DNA of 64,000 nt from Ailanthus altissimus (lineage: Eukaryota; Streptophyta; Magnoliopsida; Sapindales; Simaroubaceae). The position numbers were made by a program, and so were the translations under genes. Numbering within the stretch: position 1 is the first letter of the stretch; each line of letters begins with the position of its first letter. Under the pieces are notes generated by a model. The model was not told the origin of the DNA. It was given only the letters and a program-made list of their open reading frames with translations, and searched no databases. The DNA lies in the NCBI GenBank assembly GCA_946807835.1, contig OX327686.1, positions 4,960,001 through 5,024,000 on the forward strand, read 5' to 3'. This document shows, piece by piece, positions 33,231-45,459 of this stretch.

Positions 33231-35739
33231 GTGCTCACTGAGGTGATGAGGGTCAGAAATGAGTGCAATGCATCAATACCCTATGCAAGGTGTACGAATT
33301 CCTTTTGAGACCAAAGTCATAGCCGAGGAAAGGTAAGTTTTGGTAAAAACTTAACTAGACTCAACTCTACATGATAAAGTGTTAGTGTGGATCGGATTTA
33401 AAAGCCTTCTTATTTGGAGATTTTAAATTAAAGAAGAGTTTATTGGAGATTTGGTGATTCAGCAATTTTGTTTGGGCAAAAATTGTGAAGAATATTAAAG
33501 AAGAGAGTCACAAGAAGTTTAGAACGTGTGGGACACGTATGAGAAAGTCTATGACGTGTAGGATACAAAGGGGGGAGTAAAATAAGACTTATAAAATACG
33601 AAAAGATGAGAGATAGGCGAAGACCGATAATCCATGTCACAGCGCTGTGGTGCTAGAAACTCGTAAGTATAACGCCACGACATTAGCTGAATCGAATTCA
33701 CACCAGCGCTGCAATACTAGCCCCTCAGCGCCAAATGAGGAAAAGTCTATTTTGGCTCGAGTTTTCTGAGTTTTAGGATGTTTTAGACTTTTAAAATACA
33801 TGGACTCTAATTCCAATTAAGATTAAGGATTAGAGTTAGTGGGCACGAAATAACACTTATATAAACCCTTGAAAACCCTTTAGTTTGAGAATCAAGCATT
33901 AAGAGAGACTCTAAGAGAGCGAAGAATTAGGTGGACACTAAGTGCTTATGTATGCTAGAGTGAAACTGTTATTTGGGTATTCATTATTCGTAAGAGAGCA
34001 AAGGTACACTAAACATTAGATCATTTTGAGTGTTCTTCATTGTGTTTTCTTATAAATTCTCTAAAAAATTAATAAGAGAGGATAAGATCCTTTAATCCAC
34101 TGTGAACGTAGGCAATTGGCCGAACCACATAAGTGATTGTGTTGTGTTCTTAATTATCTACTTTATATTCTTGCTGTTATTTTTGCTTAATATTTTGGTT
34201 ATTTCACTGCGCATAGAGGTTAGGGTTCAAGGTTGAACTTAGTTAAGGTTCTTCACTTAAACCTAATCTTACGAGGAGATGGCCGATTTCTCCAACAATT
34301 TCAAATGGTTATGAATTTTTAAAGAGAGTAGTCTCAGTGCGAAATTTTATTTGACATATTTTTTAAGCTTTAGAATAAATTTATTTTAGAATAATATTTG
34401 TGTGAATTAAGCCTTGAATTATTTAGTATGAACTAAGATATATGTCAGAAGTAATTCTGTGATAGTTTTATAATTTTTGGATCAGTATGTGATTTGATAA
34501 AATTAGAATATTATGAACTGCTCAATAAATGTTACAATTCTACCATGCTGCTATCTTAGTTTCAAAAGTGGCTATGAAATGATTTTTGAAGGAGATGAAA
34601 ACTTATTGCCTTCTTACAATGATGATTTATGTATCAAGAATGACATTCTGAATTTGGGTAAATTGACAAGGCTTAAAGCATAAGAAAAATTAGTCAAGTG
34701 TGAGTAGACGAATTTGATGAATACTATAGGGTGGGTCGTTTCATTTGTCTTCAGATTTGAATAAACTAAATCGATTGTTATCTTATATCTTGCGGAAAAA
34801 AATATTCTAAATATATAGTCTCTTATATGATTAATATATTATCTAATTTTTATTAGATACCTTTACCATTTTATGGAGAATGAAGGACATGGCTTTCCAG
34901 TACACTTTTGCATTCCTACAAAAGTATTTACATCAAGTCGTTTACACAATGTCAAAACACGTACTTATTGGTCTTGTTCTATTGCTCAAAATTTGGCATT
35001 GCCACAATCAAGGCAAGTTACACTTATCTCATATAATCTTAGGTAAGAATTTCTTTAAATTAATATAATTATAATACTTTCCACCTAGTTATAATTTATT
35101 AAATTAACACAATTTTTCTTGCTTGTAGCAACCATTAGGTGTTAGTTTCTATTTATAATTTACACTATCAACTAATTTTTTTATATTAAAATTTAAAGGA
35201 ATTGATGATTACAATGAAGATGACATTACCTTGATATGTAATGAGTGAGCGATATATGTTACAGACTTAATCACAAATCATAAAAAATAAGTAAACATTT
35301 ACATTTAAAAGTATTTTTGGTATCATATTTTAAGTTAAATTATTCAACCCTTTTAATTTACTCATGTATTTTCATTTATTTTGATAAGGGTGAGCATGAA
35401 TTATTTTGCTCAATTGTTGCTAAGTTATGAGTGAATTGCTCTTAATAGTTTTTGGCAGAGTATGGGTTTGTGCAAATTTAATTTGGCAGCTATGTATTTA
35501 GCTAATCTTCAGACTTTGAGATGTTTTGGAGTATTATATGTGTTTGAATATTGGTTATGAAACTAAGTGTAATGTAGTTTTATACTACAAAATAAATGTT
35601 ATTTTATGTCACTTTGTAATATAAAAAAATATGGTGGTAAAATATTCTATTTATGTATGAAATTCAAGTTTAAATATAATTTTAAATTTTTGATTCAATA
35701 CTTTAAATTATAAAATATTAAAAACATAATTGAAATACC

Positions 35740-36200
35740 ACTGACGCAGTGGTATTAGCAATTTTTATACTAGTGATATTTAGCCACAAAATTTTTCATG
35801 AGTAAATATAGTATTTAGCCACAAAAACTTCTGTGACCAAATATCAAAATATTTAACCACAAATACAAATTTCATGGCTCAATAGTATATTTAGCCACAA
35901 ACTATTCTTGACTAAATAATACATTTAGCACAAAATATTCGTAGCTAAATAATGTATTGAACCACAAAATATTTGTGGCTAAATAGTATATTTAGCCAAG
36001 AAATATTTGTGGCTAAATAAATTTGTGTTCAAAATTTCGTGGCTAATTATATTTAGCCACAAAATGTAAATTTTGTGGTTAAATATAATCCGTCACATAC
36101 TATAAGAGACAAAAATTAACACGAAACTTTTTTGTGGCCAAAACATTTTAGCTATGAAAATTATAGTTTTAGCCACGAAAATTATTTGTAGTTAAAAGTC
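35740..36200. repeat. CACTA 1 right subterminal repeat array
   Basis: About ten TTTAGCCACAAA / TTTGTGGCTAAAT units, matching the left array in inverted orientation. Confidence 0.8.
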
Positions 36201-36215
36201 AAATTTCTTGTAATA

Positions 36216-39200
36216 TTTAATAAGTAACTTAAATTCAAATAAAACTACCCAAAAATGAGATATGAAAGTGAAAGTACACCATGCACTCAATAATAATATC
36301 AAGGACTAGAGCAGCATGTAAGCATGCTGAAAAGCTCTACAAAGTTGTCTACGCCTGGGGCACTTACACTTTATTCTCTCCTTGTCAAAACAGCTCGATA
36401 TTCTTTCAAATATTCATTTTCATTCTCTTCGGTACATCACAAAATAAACATGTGTCTCAATTGCACAATAACATATCAATTTAAAGTTAAAACTTTATCC
36501 CAAAGTAGCATATTTATTTCAATATAATTCAAAAATTGCTCAATAGTTTGTCATGGCACATTTTCAACTTTAATGGTGAAATTTACCACAATTTCCAACA
36601 TCTCCTCAGCATTCATTTTGATCCCATTTTTACAAATATAAACCCTAGGTTAACAACTCAACCAGCCATAGCAAATATTGATAATAAAATTATAAACCCA
36701 AAGCATTCAATATAAAATGAGTAATTCTAACCTCAAATAAGTAGTCTAAACTTAAAAAACTTTTCAAATCTATCAAAGAAAATTATCCAACAAAGTTTCC
36801 TAATAAATTCACTCAACTTCAATCCATGTGATATGAGTGACATTTTGTGTTTTTTGGTTGAGATTTACTACAAATTTGGATTGGATCTAGATATAGTAAT
36901 TTTGAAATTTTTCATAGAATTTATAGAGGGTTATAGCGTTTACAATAAATTAAAAAGTAAAAGATAAATTTAAAGATAAATAAACTTAAAAGGATTTAGA
37001 AGTCAAATAAAATCAAGAAACGAACTTATCTAAAATAGAACAAAATAATTTAAACTAAATAACTAAATTAAAATTTTATCTAAATAGAAAAATAAATCAA
37101 TTTAAACCAAATAATTAAATTGAAATCTTAATTTTTATTATCATGCCCTCATAAGATGGAGTTCCGAAAAAAAAGTCTAATTTTATTATTCAAGAGTAAA
37201 AATAGAGTGTGTGGTAGAGTTTTTAGATTTCATGGCAATAATCTCAAAAGTTAGACGATTGTGTTGTTAGATAAGCATACTTGGCACTGGTGGTGGAGGT
37301 GTTCTTTATGTCGGGGGATTTCGTCCTGTTTGTCTTCTTTGGACTTGGGTTTGTAGCCTTACTTCTTGGATGTTTGTGGATTTTTTTTTTCTTGGGAGCA
37401 AAGCAAGATTTAGAATATAAAAAGAATATATGTAAAGGCTTGTTTATAGGCATGGTTATAAAGCAAAAAGGAAATTTGTCAAAAACTTTTAACTAACGAA
37501 AGAGAGAAAAAGAAAAAAAAAAACTTGAACGAAATATAAAAATAATAGAAAGATGGGTGATGATTCAAAAAACAAGCATGAAGGAAAAGATAATAAAGAA
37601 GATAGAGGAAATGGGTTTAAGGGAATATATATATATATATATATATAATTGATAATGGGAAAGAAATTTAAAAATTATCTCAAATTGTTGAGTTTTTGAA
37701 AGATTTTTTTTTAAAAAGTAAAGAAATTCATAATGCAAAGTAGTAGAGGAGAAAAATAAAACAAATTGCAAAAGAGGGAGAAAACCAGGGCATGTAAAAA
37801 GAATTCGGTTGCCGTCACAGTAGCCCTTGCTTGGCTGCATAAAGTGACTTTGCTTGGCTGCAGCACATTGGCGTTGTACAGGTTTGGTTGTTGTTGTGGT
37901 GATAGCTGAAGAAAAAAAAATTTTAACTCACGAAAAGTTTTGATACCATAAAAAGATTTAGATAGAAAAAAAAAATGAGATACCTTTTCATTAATCAAAA
38001 TTTAAATTTATAAATTTAATAATTAATTAATTAAATTTAAAAAAAGAATAAACTTAATAAAACTTAAAAGTCAAATACAACTAGAAAATGAATTAATCTA
38101 AAAAGAAAAACTAAATAATTAAATTAGAATCTTATGTAAAATAGAAAATAAATTAATTTATATTAAAATCTTAATTTATGTTATCAAGCAGTATATATTA
38201 ATGTAAATTTTTTTACAACAAAATGGAGTCATATAAATGTCTTAAAAATCTTGAAATCTAGCATTACCCAGACTATAGCTTGAAGACCATGACGGTTCAT
38301 AAAGAGGAATTTTTTTTAATAAAAAAAATTAACTGTTATTGTTGTGGATATTCTTTTCAATTAAAAAATTCACTTTTTATTTAAATTTTAAAACAATGTT
38401 TTTATTAAGTTTCTACACTTTAATCCCTAAACTTACAATAACTTAACTCTCTATTTACTCTATATATTTTTTTTCATAGCAACCTTCCTCATATTTCTTC
38501 AACTTAACCTTAGATTTCATGTTAGTCTTTTGTTACTTTATTTGTTATTTGTATTTAATGTATTATTGTTATAATTTTGAGATAAATTAAATTAGGGCTT
38601 TTAAATTTTAAGTTTAGATAAAACATGTAAAATAGTTTCATAAATAAATTTTGTTAGGATTAGATATTGAGGCATTAAGAGAGAGGTCTCGAGGTGGTGC
38701 TCGTAGGAGAGGTGTTGTAGAGGCACTCGTAGTGCTACTAATAACTAAAAAAGGCATGGGGCATTGCAATTGCTGCTCGCATATCGCAGGCCACTGTTTG
38801 TGTCTGGACCATCGAATCTAAGTTACAGCGTTCTCTGAATAAAGAGTTAGATCTAAAAGTAAGAGGTCAAATCATAATAAAATAATAAGATGGGTTAAAT
38901 TAGAAATAAATTATTTATTAAATTATAATTTAGAGATAAATTATTAAATTTTATATTTCATATTTTTATAAATTGTCATCTTTATTATAGATAAATATGG
39001 TCATTTTTTACGAACCACGTCTTTATTGTATATAATGGTCAATGAAAATAATGTCCAATGACTATTAAAAATCATCATTGTATATCATCCAATTTTCTAT
39101 GATGAGTTTAGATATGGCAACATCAAAACCATCGTTCTACGATGATTTTAGATAGGGTGACATCAAAACCATCGTTGTTCTTAATTATTGATTATTTGTT

Positions 39201-39285
39201 AAAGCAAAAGTAATAATTTTAAATATATAATATAGTTATAAAATAATTAAAAATAAATTAGAAATAAAAAATAAAAGAAAATACA
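36216..39285. other. Intergenic stretch with low-complexity duplicates
   Basis: No credible gene. An AT-rich sequence at about 36940-37150 is repeated loosely at 38000-38190. There is an (AT)n at about 37627-37648. The 71-codon frame at 37281-37496 encodes a hydrophobic stretch but lacks family support. A two-unit 39-bp tandem repeat with ACATCAAAACCATCGTT lies at 39098-39180. Confidence 0.4.
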
Positions 39286-39699
39286 TACAATTTACATAAT
39301 TCAATAACTTACATACGTGTACGACAGATCAAGATCTTACTCTCTTATTATTAAATTACAAAGCACTCACAAAATATGTATTTTACAAAATAAAACTCAA
39401 GAACTCTCTAATTGCTCTTACTTGTAATTTAGAATTTTTCTCTCACTAAGATTTGTTGTGATTACTAAGATATCACTAAGACTTCTTATGATGTATTTAT
39501 AAGTCAATTGAGACCCTTTGTATGAGTCTTGGATGTCTTAGATTATTCCTAAATCTAGTGGGATTTGGTTTAGGAAGTTCTGTTTCACTTATGATATAAA
39601 TTAGGATACTAATTTATGAAGTCTTATTTTACTTAAGATACAAAATCATAGTTCACTTAAGATTATGGATGATTTTTAATCAAATTTTTACAAATCTCC

Positions 39700-41064
39700 T
39701 TCTTGATTCAAAATTATCCACGAAGTATTTAAAATCTCTCATCTCTGCATCTTCAGTCACTCTCACATAGTAGTGAGTCTAGTTAAGTCCTTGCATAGGA
39801 TGAACTTAACTGAGGGCAGTAGCTTAGTCAACATATCAGTATGACTTTTTGACGACGCAATCTTTCTTAGACTAATTTCACCACTTTAGACAATCTCTCG
39901 AATGTAATGGAGCCACACATTAATGTGTTTAGACCTCTCATAAAACACTTGATGATTCCTTAGGTGTATGGCACTCTAACTATCACAATATATACTAGTG
40001 TTAACATTTTTAGTAGTCATTACCTCTGTGCATATGCATTTCAATCACACGGCATCCTTAATAGCTTCACTAATAATTATGTACTTTGCTCTGTGGTAGT
40101 TAATGCAACCACATGTTGTAGAACTAATTTTCAACACACACTACACCTATACACTGTAAATACATAATTCGTCAACGATCTTCTCTTGTCTAGATCACCT
40201 ATATAATCTGAGTCAACATATTATCTTATCATTTCATTCTCATTCTCAGCCTTTTTATAAACTAATCCATAATCTGACGTTCCCTTGAGATATCTCAAAA
40301 TTCAATTCACTGCAAGCTAGTGATCCTTACTCGAATTTGTTATGTATCTATTCACCATACTCATAGCCTGTGCTATATCTGATCTCATGCAAATCACTGC
40401 ATACATGATACTCTTTACAGTGCTTGCATACAGTACTTTACTCATCTTCAGTTTCTTCTCTTCAAATGTCAAAGATTATGCTGTTGAAAGTTTGAAAAAC
40501 ATGTTCAAATGAGTGGAGATAGTCTTCGCATTGGACATACCAAAGTTCTCTAGGATCTTGAGCATATGCCGTTGTTGTGATAAAAAAATAACACTCGTAT
40601 TTTTCTCATAATATTCATACCCAATATCCTTTTTGCTGCTCCTAAATCCTTCATCTCAAATTTGCCACTCAATTGCTTCTTAAGTTTCTATATTTCTTTC
40701 ATATTTCTACAAGTGATTAACATATCATCCACTTACATAAGTAAATACATCATCCTACTGTTCAAGTTGTTAAAGTACACATATTTGTTATACTTGCTCC
40801 TACTAAATCCACAAGTCATCATAACTCATCAAATCTCCTATACCACTATTTAGGTGATTGCTTTAACACATATAATGACTTCTTTAGTAGACAAGCATGC
40901 TCTTCTTTTTTAGACTCTATAAATCTTTATAGTTGTGCCATGTATATCATCTCTTCAAGCTCTTTATACAAAAAAGTTGTCTTTACATCTATCTGCTGTA
41001 GATGTAAATCAAGATTTGCACAAATGGCTGATAAAATTATAATGAATGTGTTCTTGATAACTAT
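39700..41064 (-). pseudogene. Copia RT (C-terminal part) and RNase H remnant, minus strand
   Basis: Read from 41064 downward: VIKNTFIIILSA, LHLQQIDVKTTFLYKELEEMIYMAQ, KKSLYVLKQSPK, then a stop followed by VDDMLI (about 40720), i.e. YVDD with Y lost. The RNase H part has QQRHMLKILENFGMS-like and SVKSIMYAVICMRSDIAQAM-like blocks. Multiple stops. Confidence 0.75.
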
Positions 41065-41144
41065 TGTCATACACGTGTAAGACAACGTGTATATTTGGTG
41101 GCAAAACAAAAAAGAGAAGGAAAAGAAATTAAGCGGTGTCGCCT

Positions 41145-41186
<42 letters not shown>

Positions 41187-42518
41187 ATGTTTACTTCATT
41201 TGAAGCTTACGAGGAGAAGAAGTAAAAACTGAAAGAGAAAAGAGAGAAAGAAAGAAAATAGAAAAAGAAGAAGAAGAAGAAGAAAGAAAGAAAGAAAAAC
41301 CGAGGAAAGAAAAAGGAAAAAGAATTTAGAAGAAGAAATAAATGAGAAATTTTAGGAAATCAGTTTAGGAAGTTAGAATTATATCCGGTGTTTAAGCGGG
41401 TAATGGTTTTACGATGCTAGAATATTTATATTTTAATATTTATAATACATATCGGTACTAATGATGTATTTTTATACCCTATGATATAGAAGGTGTGCCA
41501 ATAGCGGGTAGATCTCAGAATCCAGACCCAACTCATGATTAGTGCACTTTTGTGAGTGGATAGCTATATATATATATATATATTTTATATGTTTTTAATA
41601 CAGCAATTATGATTGAATTATACGTTATCAGATTTAGCCATGATTTATTTTAGACAGATAAATATTAATGTTAATTAGTACATTCAAAAATATTTTTAGA
41701 ATTTATTATAATATAGTTTATGATTACATTCATTACAGAAATATTTATTTTAGAACAATTGTACTTTCATGATATTATATAGCAGTAGTTTTTAAACCAC
41801 CATATACGTACCCTCCCCTTTAGTGTAGTTGCTCTGTGCATGCGTTAGACCAGTTTAGTTTGCTCTGCTCGAGCGATGTAACATTCCGCCAGGTTAGACC
41901 AGCTCAGATCCCTCGCTCTACCTGTGCGTGATTTTTTCCGTCAGGTTAGACCAGTTTTTTCCTGGGTAAGAGTTTGGTACGATTTTCAGTATATATTTAT
42001 AGAGTTATATTACATATATTCAGCTTGTTAATACATTTTATGATAGTTTATACTTCCAGATTTTCAAATCCCCAGTATTATGTTATGATTTTAGTTTTAG
42101 CACAGATTTTATGACAGCTCATACTTTCAGTATAAGTTTATTGATTACTCAGTATACAAGTTTATGATTATTTTATCTTACAGATTTATACGTGTACAAT
42201 ACATATAAAGTATATAATATTTTCATATTATATCCACTCACTGAGCCACAAGCTCACTCTTTTTCCTAGGTTGTCATAGGAATTCGTATAGTGTGATATA
42301 GTTATCACATTTTGAGGTTGGCCCATGGCACGCATAGCTGCATAAGTATATCAGTCTGTATATTTGTATATCGTTTTGTATATTAGAGTATACGTGTACA
42401 CCTTTTGTTGAGACAGGTAGCCTCAATGTATCATATGTATGAGTAAATAGTATATTAGTCCCGCGTCATCTCAGGATCCGCCTCAATTTTCGAGGAGGGC
42501 TCGGGTCGAATCCTGTCA
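41065..42518. mobile_element. Solo LTR, gypsy-like, 1,454 bp
   Basis: Starts TGTCATACACGTGTAAGAC and ends GTCGAATCCTGTCA, flanked by exact 5-bp duplications ACTAT (41060-41064 and 42519-42523). It splits an RT frame. The interior has a (TA)n at 41149-41181, GA-rich sequence and a TCACTGAGCCACAAGCTCACTC motif common in plant gypsy LTRs. There is no internal region, so it is solo. Confidence 0.85.
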
Positions 42519-42715
42519 ACTATATTAAAAATCTCATGAAAGTCTACTTCCTTTCTTTGAGTAAAATCTTGTACTAATCCTTCCTTAACCTCGTACACAC
42601 ACATGCATCCTACTAGTTTCTTTTTAGGTTTCTCCACCAACTCCCAGGTATTATTCTTCTTAAGAGAACTAATCTCTTCTTCCATGGCATGTTGCCATCT
42701 TTCTCTATTCTAATT
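42519..42715 (-). pseudogene. Copia RT N-terminal fragment
   Basis: MEEEISSLKKNNTWELVEKP followed by KKLVGCMCVYEVKEG and RKEVDFHEIFNIV is the start of a copia RT. It continues into 41064 after removal of the solo LTR. The expected KWVYKIK block is recognisable as GCMCVYEVK. Confidence 0.8.
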
Positions 42716-43218
42716 TACGTGGTTCGACAACTTACCTACATCCACGACGGATCAAGATCTCACTATCTTATTATTGAATTATAAAACACTCACAAAGTAT
42801 GTCTTTTATAAGAAAGAACTCAAGAATTAACAAAGAACTTTTTAACTTCTCTCACTTGTAATCTATGATTTTTCTCTCACTAAGAATCATAAAAATCACT
42901 AAGATTTGTTATGATCATTGAGATATTACTAAGAGTTCTTATGATGTATTTATAAGCCAATTGAGACCCTTTATATAAGCCTTGAATGTCTTAGGTTATT
43001 CCCAAACCTAGTAGGATTTGGTTTAGAAAGCCCTATTTCACTTATGATATAAATTAAAATGCTAATTTATGAAGTCCTATTTCACTTGAGATACAAAATT
43101 CTAGTTCACTTAGAATTAGAGTTGATTTTTAAACAACTATTCACACTATTATTATTATCATTTCTGTACCACTGATATTTCCCTTTTAATAATTATATGT
43201 ATTCATATTTAAAGTACG

Positions 43219-44019
43219 TTAGAATTTTGGTGATTCAAAATTAAAGATGAGTTTGATTTTGAGTTGGAGACCAATAAAGAGTTAAATATGAGGTTGAGTA
43301 CACATTGGACGTACGAGAAATAGACGAAAATGAAGAGTCAGAAGAGAGGAGGGATGAGAAGGCACTGTGACAGGGTCACACCAGCACCACTTGGAAATGC
43401 ACCAACACCATAGTTTGAGTAGGTTTTGGACTTTCATTTTACGTGGACTCAAATTCTAACAAAAAAAAAAGTTTCTAGGAGTAGTTTAGAATCTATATAA
43501 ATCTTTATAATGCATTAGAATAGACAACACATCAATAAAATAAAGAATAAAGGATTAGGGATAGTTCTAGAGCACTGAATGCGGAAAGGAGTGTGTCATA
43601 GGAGTGCTTGAATGATGAGTGCGCGAGATAATATTAGGTAGACCCTTTAAGAGCTCATTTATTAATGTATTCCTTAATAGTCTCTTGTGAGAGATCTTTA
43701 TGACCTACAGTTCTAAGTGAACTAAATAAAAGAAGCGACAATCTTGTGATTTACTGTTGACGTAAGCATTTGTTGCTGAACCATATATATTCTTGCATTT
43801 TGTGTAATTAATTGTTATCTTTATTATTCTTATTTTACTTATAAATAAAGTCTTTCACAAGCACTTAAGCGGTTAGAGGATGCTAAATACTAACTATAAA
43901 AGTATCAGGGCACACAAAAACTCGAACTAATGGAATCAAGTTAAGGCTGAAGTTGATACTTAAGTAGTGTTGGAAATAAGAGCATAGGCTTGATTTCCTA
44001 ACAAAAGGTATTAGAGCAA
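43219..44019 (+). repeat. Copia-type 5' LTR with primer-binding site
   Basis: Starts near TTAGAATTTTGGTGATTCA, similar to the LTRs at 31728 and 33444. TATA at 43493, imperfect 36-bp units at 43560-43640, and a GGTATTAGAGCA primer-binding site at about 44007. No coding region follows, so it is an orphan 5' end. Confidence 0.55.
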
Positions 44020-45027
44020 AAACTAATTCCTAAATAGAATTAGTGCTAAAATTGATATTACCTTACAAAATCTTTAATAAGCAAACTTATTCTATGACAT
44101 CCTCATTATATCAAACTTTTTATAACACAATTTCATTAACGGTCCATTTAAGAGAACCGTTTCTATATTTACTATGTTTTAAAAATATGAAGCTACATTT
44201 GTATTTAATTGAAATTCAGTTTTGATTTCGTTTTATAAAAAAAAAAAATAGTTGGAAGTTAAGAAAACAAACATTAACCTTTTTTTTTCCTTTTTGTCAT
44301 TCAGTATTATATTTATTTTAAAACGCAAGATAATATAGACAAAAGTTATTAAAATAAATTATAGGAGTAGAATCCATACTAATTAAATCAATCATTTTAA
44401 ATAGGTTAGTTGTATCAAATTGTATCTATTCATATCTAACAAAAAAACACACACACACACGACTACTAAATTATTTCTTGCGTCCTTACCTTAACATGAC
44501 ACATGTACAAAATGTGAACACAAATTAATTACCATCTTAATATGTACATATGTATTTATGAAATTGGTTGTAGAATTTGACACTAAATTATTAAAACTCA
44601 ACAATAATAGATAAATTCTACGGCATCATAATTTTTATACGAAATTTCTAAACTATTTAACAATAAGGATTAATCTAATAATACAAAAATAATAGAAGAA
44701 TTTGTATAAAAATTATGATGTCAAGAAACCATACATGCATTCTTTTTTCTTTTATTGGCTTTATAGTTTTATTTATTATTATTATTATTTTTTTTTTTTT
44801 TGTGGCGGCGATTGGGGCGTTGGGTTGGGGGTAGATAATAACTTCTCCACCACTTAAGTTGATGGCTCTTAACGATCTAAATCTTAATCTTAATCTAGTT
44901 GATTCTTTACCCTAATCATTTAGATCTTGGCTTGGATTTGATTTTTAACTCTTTGTGATTTTATTCTTGTAGTTTATAATAACGTTTTCCTCTATATTTG
45001 AAACTTTATGAATTGAGTTTGGCAGTT
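44020..45027. other. AT-rich stretch, nothing recognised
   Basis: Holds an (ATT)n and poly-T tract followed by a GC-rich patch GTGGCGGCGATTGGGGCG at about 44800. No gene or element recognised. Confidence 0.4.
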
Positions 45028-45459
45028 TGTAAAACTTCTAGTATGATACTAGTTAGAAGGGTTGAAACTAGTGGTGGGGCACAATTTGTAAGAGCGATGT
45101 AGCTATCTCTAATGGAGCTTAATTATTTATCTGATAATAACAGAGAAGAAGAAATGAAACTTAGTTTCAGTGTGATTTTGGGCAGAAAAAGATCAAGTTG
45201 ATGTAAAGACAATTTATTTATCAGAGAAGAAAGACTCCTGAATTACAAAATATTAAGCTTAAAGATGAACTTGGAGTGTATTATGAGAATTAATTCACAC
45301 AAAGTTTACAAATAGAAGAAAGTACATAGGCGTAGCCACTGTTAAGAAAATGCCAAAAAAGCTCAACCCCTCCCCCCAGAATTTCTTCTCAAAATTAACG
45401 AGGCACTTCTTCAACCTTCAGCTTCTGCATCTACACTAAGACTTTCTTTTAATTCAGAT

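Larger units (their letters stand above)
31728..34315 (+). mobile_element. Rearranged copia element nested in the gypsy LTR
   Basis: Order: a 5' LTR truncated at its 3' end (31728 to about 32235), gag and protease (32236 to about 33230), a full LTR (33444 to about 34214), then a leader and the first codons of a second gag (ATG 34279, MADFSNNFKW then stop). The pol domains downstream of the protease are missing. LTR copies share TTGGAGATTT..TGATTCA starts, a GC-rich module and the TATATAAACC box (32160 and 33858). Confidence 0.75.
30856..34743 (+). repeat. Gypsy LTR, split by a copia insertion
   Basis: It starts TGAAATAACCCGAC after the polypurine tract and ends GGGTGGGTCGTTTCA; the terminal TGAAA..ACCC inverted motif is shared. 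Copia sequence from 31728 to about 34315 interrupts it, so LTR sequence proper is about 30856-31727 and 34316-34743. Confidence 0.65.
28289..36215. mobile_element. CACTA (En/Spm) transposon 1 with nested insertions
   Basis: The left end CGCTACAAGAAATTTAATTTT and right end (minus strand) TATTACAAGAAATTTGACTTT are one- and two-base variants of the CACTACAAGAAA terminus. Both ends have subterminal arrays of TTTAGCCACAAA / TTTGTGGCTAAA units (28300-28830 and 35740-36200). A TNP2 transposase fragment lies at 29885-30087. A hAT MITE, a gypsy LTR and a copia element are nested inside. No matching 3-bp target duplication is visible (GAA against TTT), so one end may be altered. Length with insertions is 7,927 bp. 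Confidence 0.85.
39290..43145 (-). mobile_element. Copia element on the minus strand, internally deleted
   Basis: Two direct LTRs of about 400-430 bp (about 39290-39692 and 42715-43145) share CTCACTAAGA, TTATGATGTATTTATAAG and CACTTATGATATAAATTA. Between them only RT and RNase H are present; gag, protease and integrase are missing because RT begins right beside the 5' LTR at about 42700. A solo LTR interrupts RT at 41065-42518. Confidence 0.75.

Noticed and set aside
37281..37496. Hydrophobic 71-codon frame with one possible membrane segment
   Set aside because: No family match, no neighbouring gene features; composition follows the local T-rich sequence.
41149..41181. (TA)n tract as an origin or regulatory element
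   Set aside because: Simple microsatellite inside a solo LTR.
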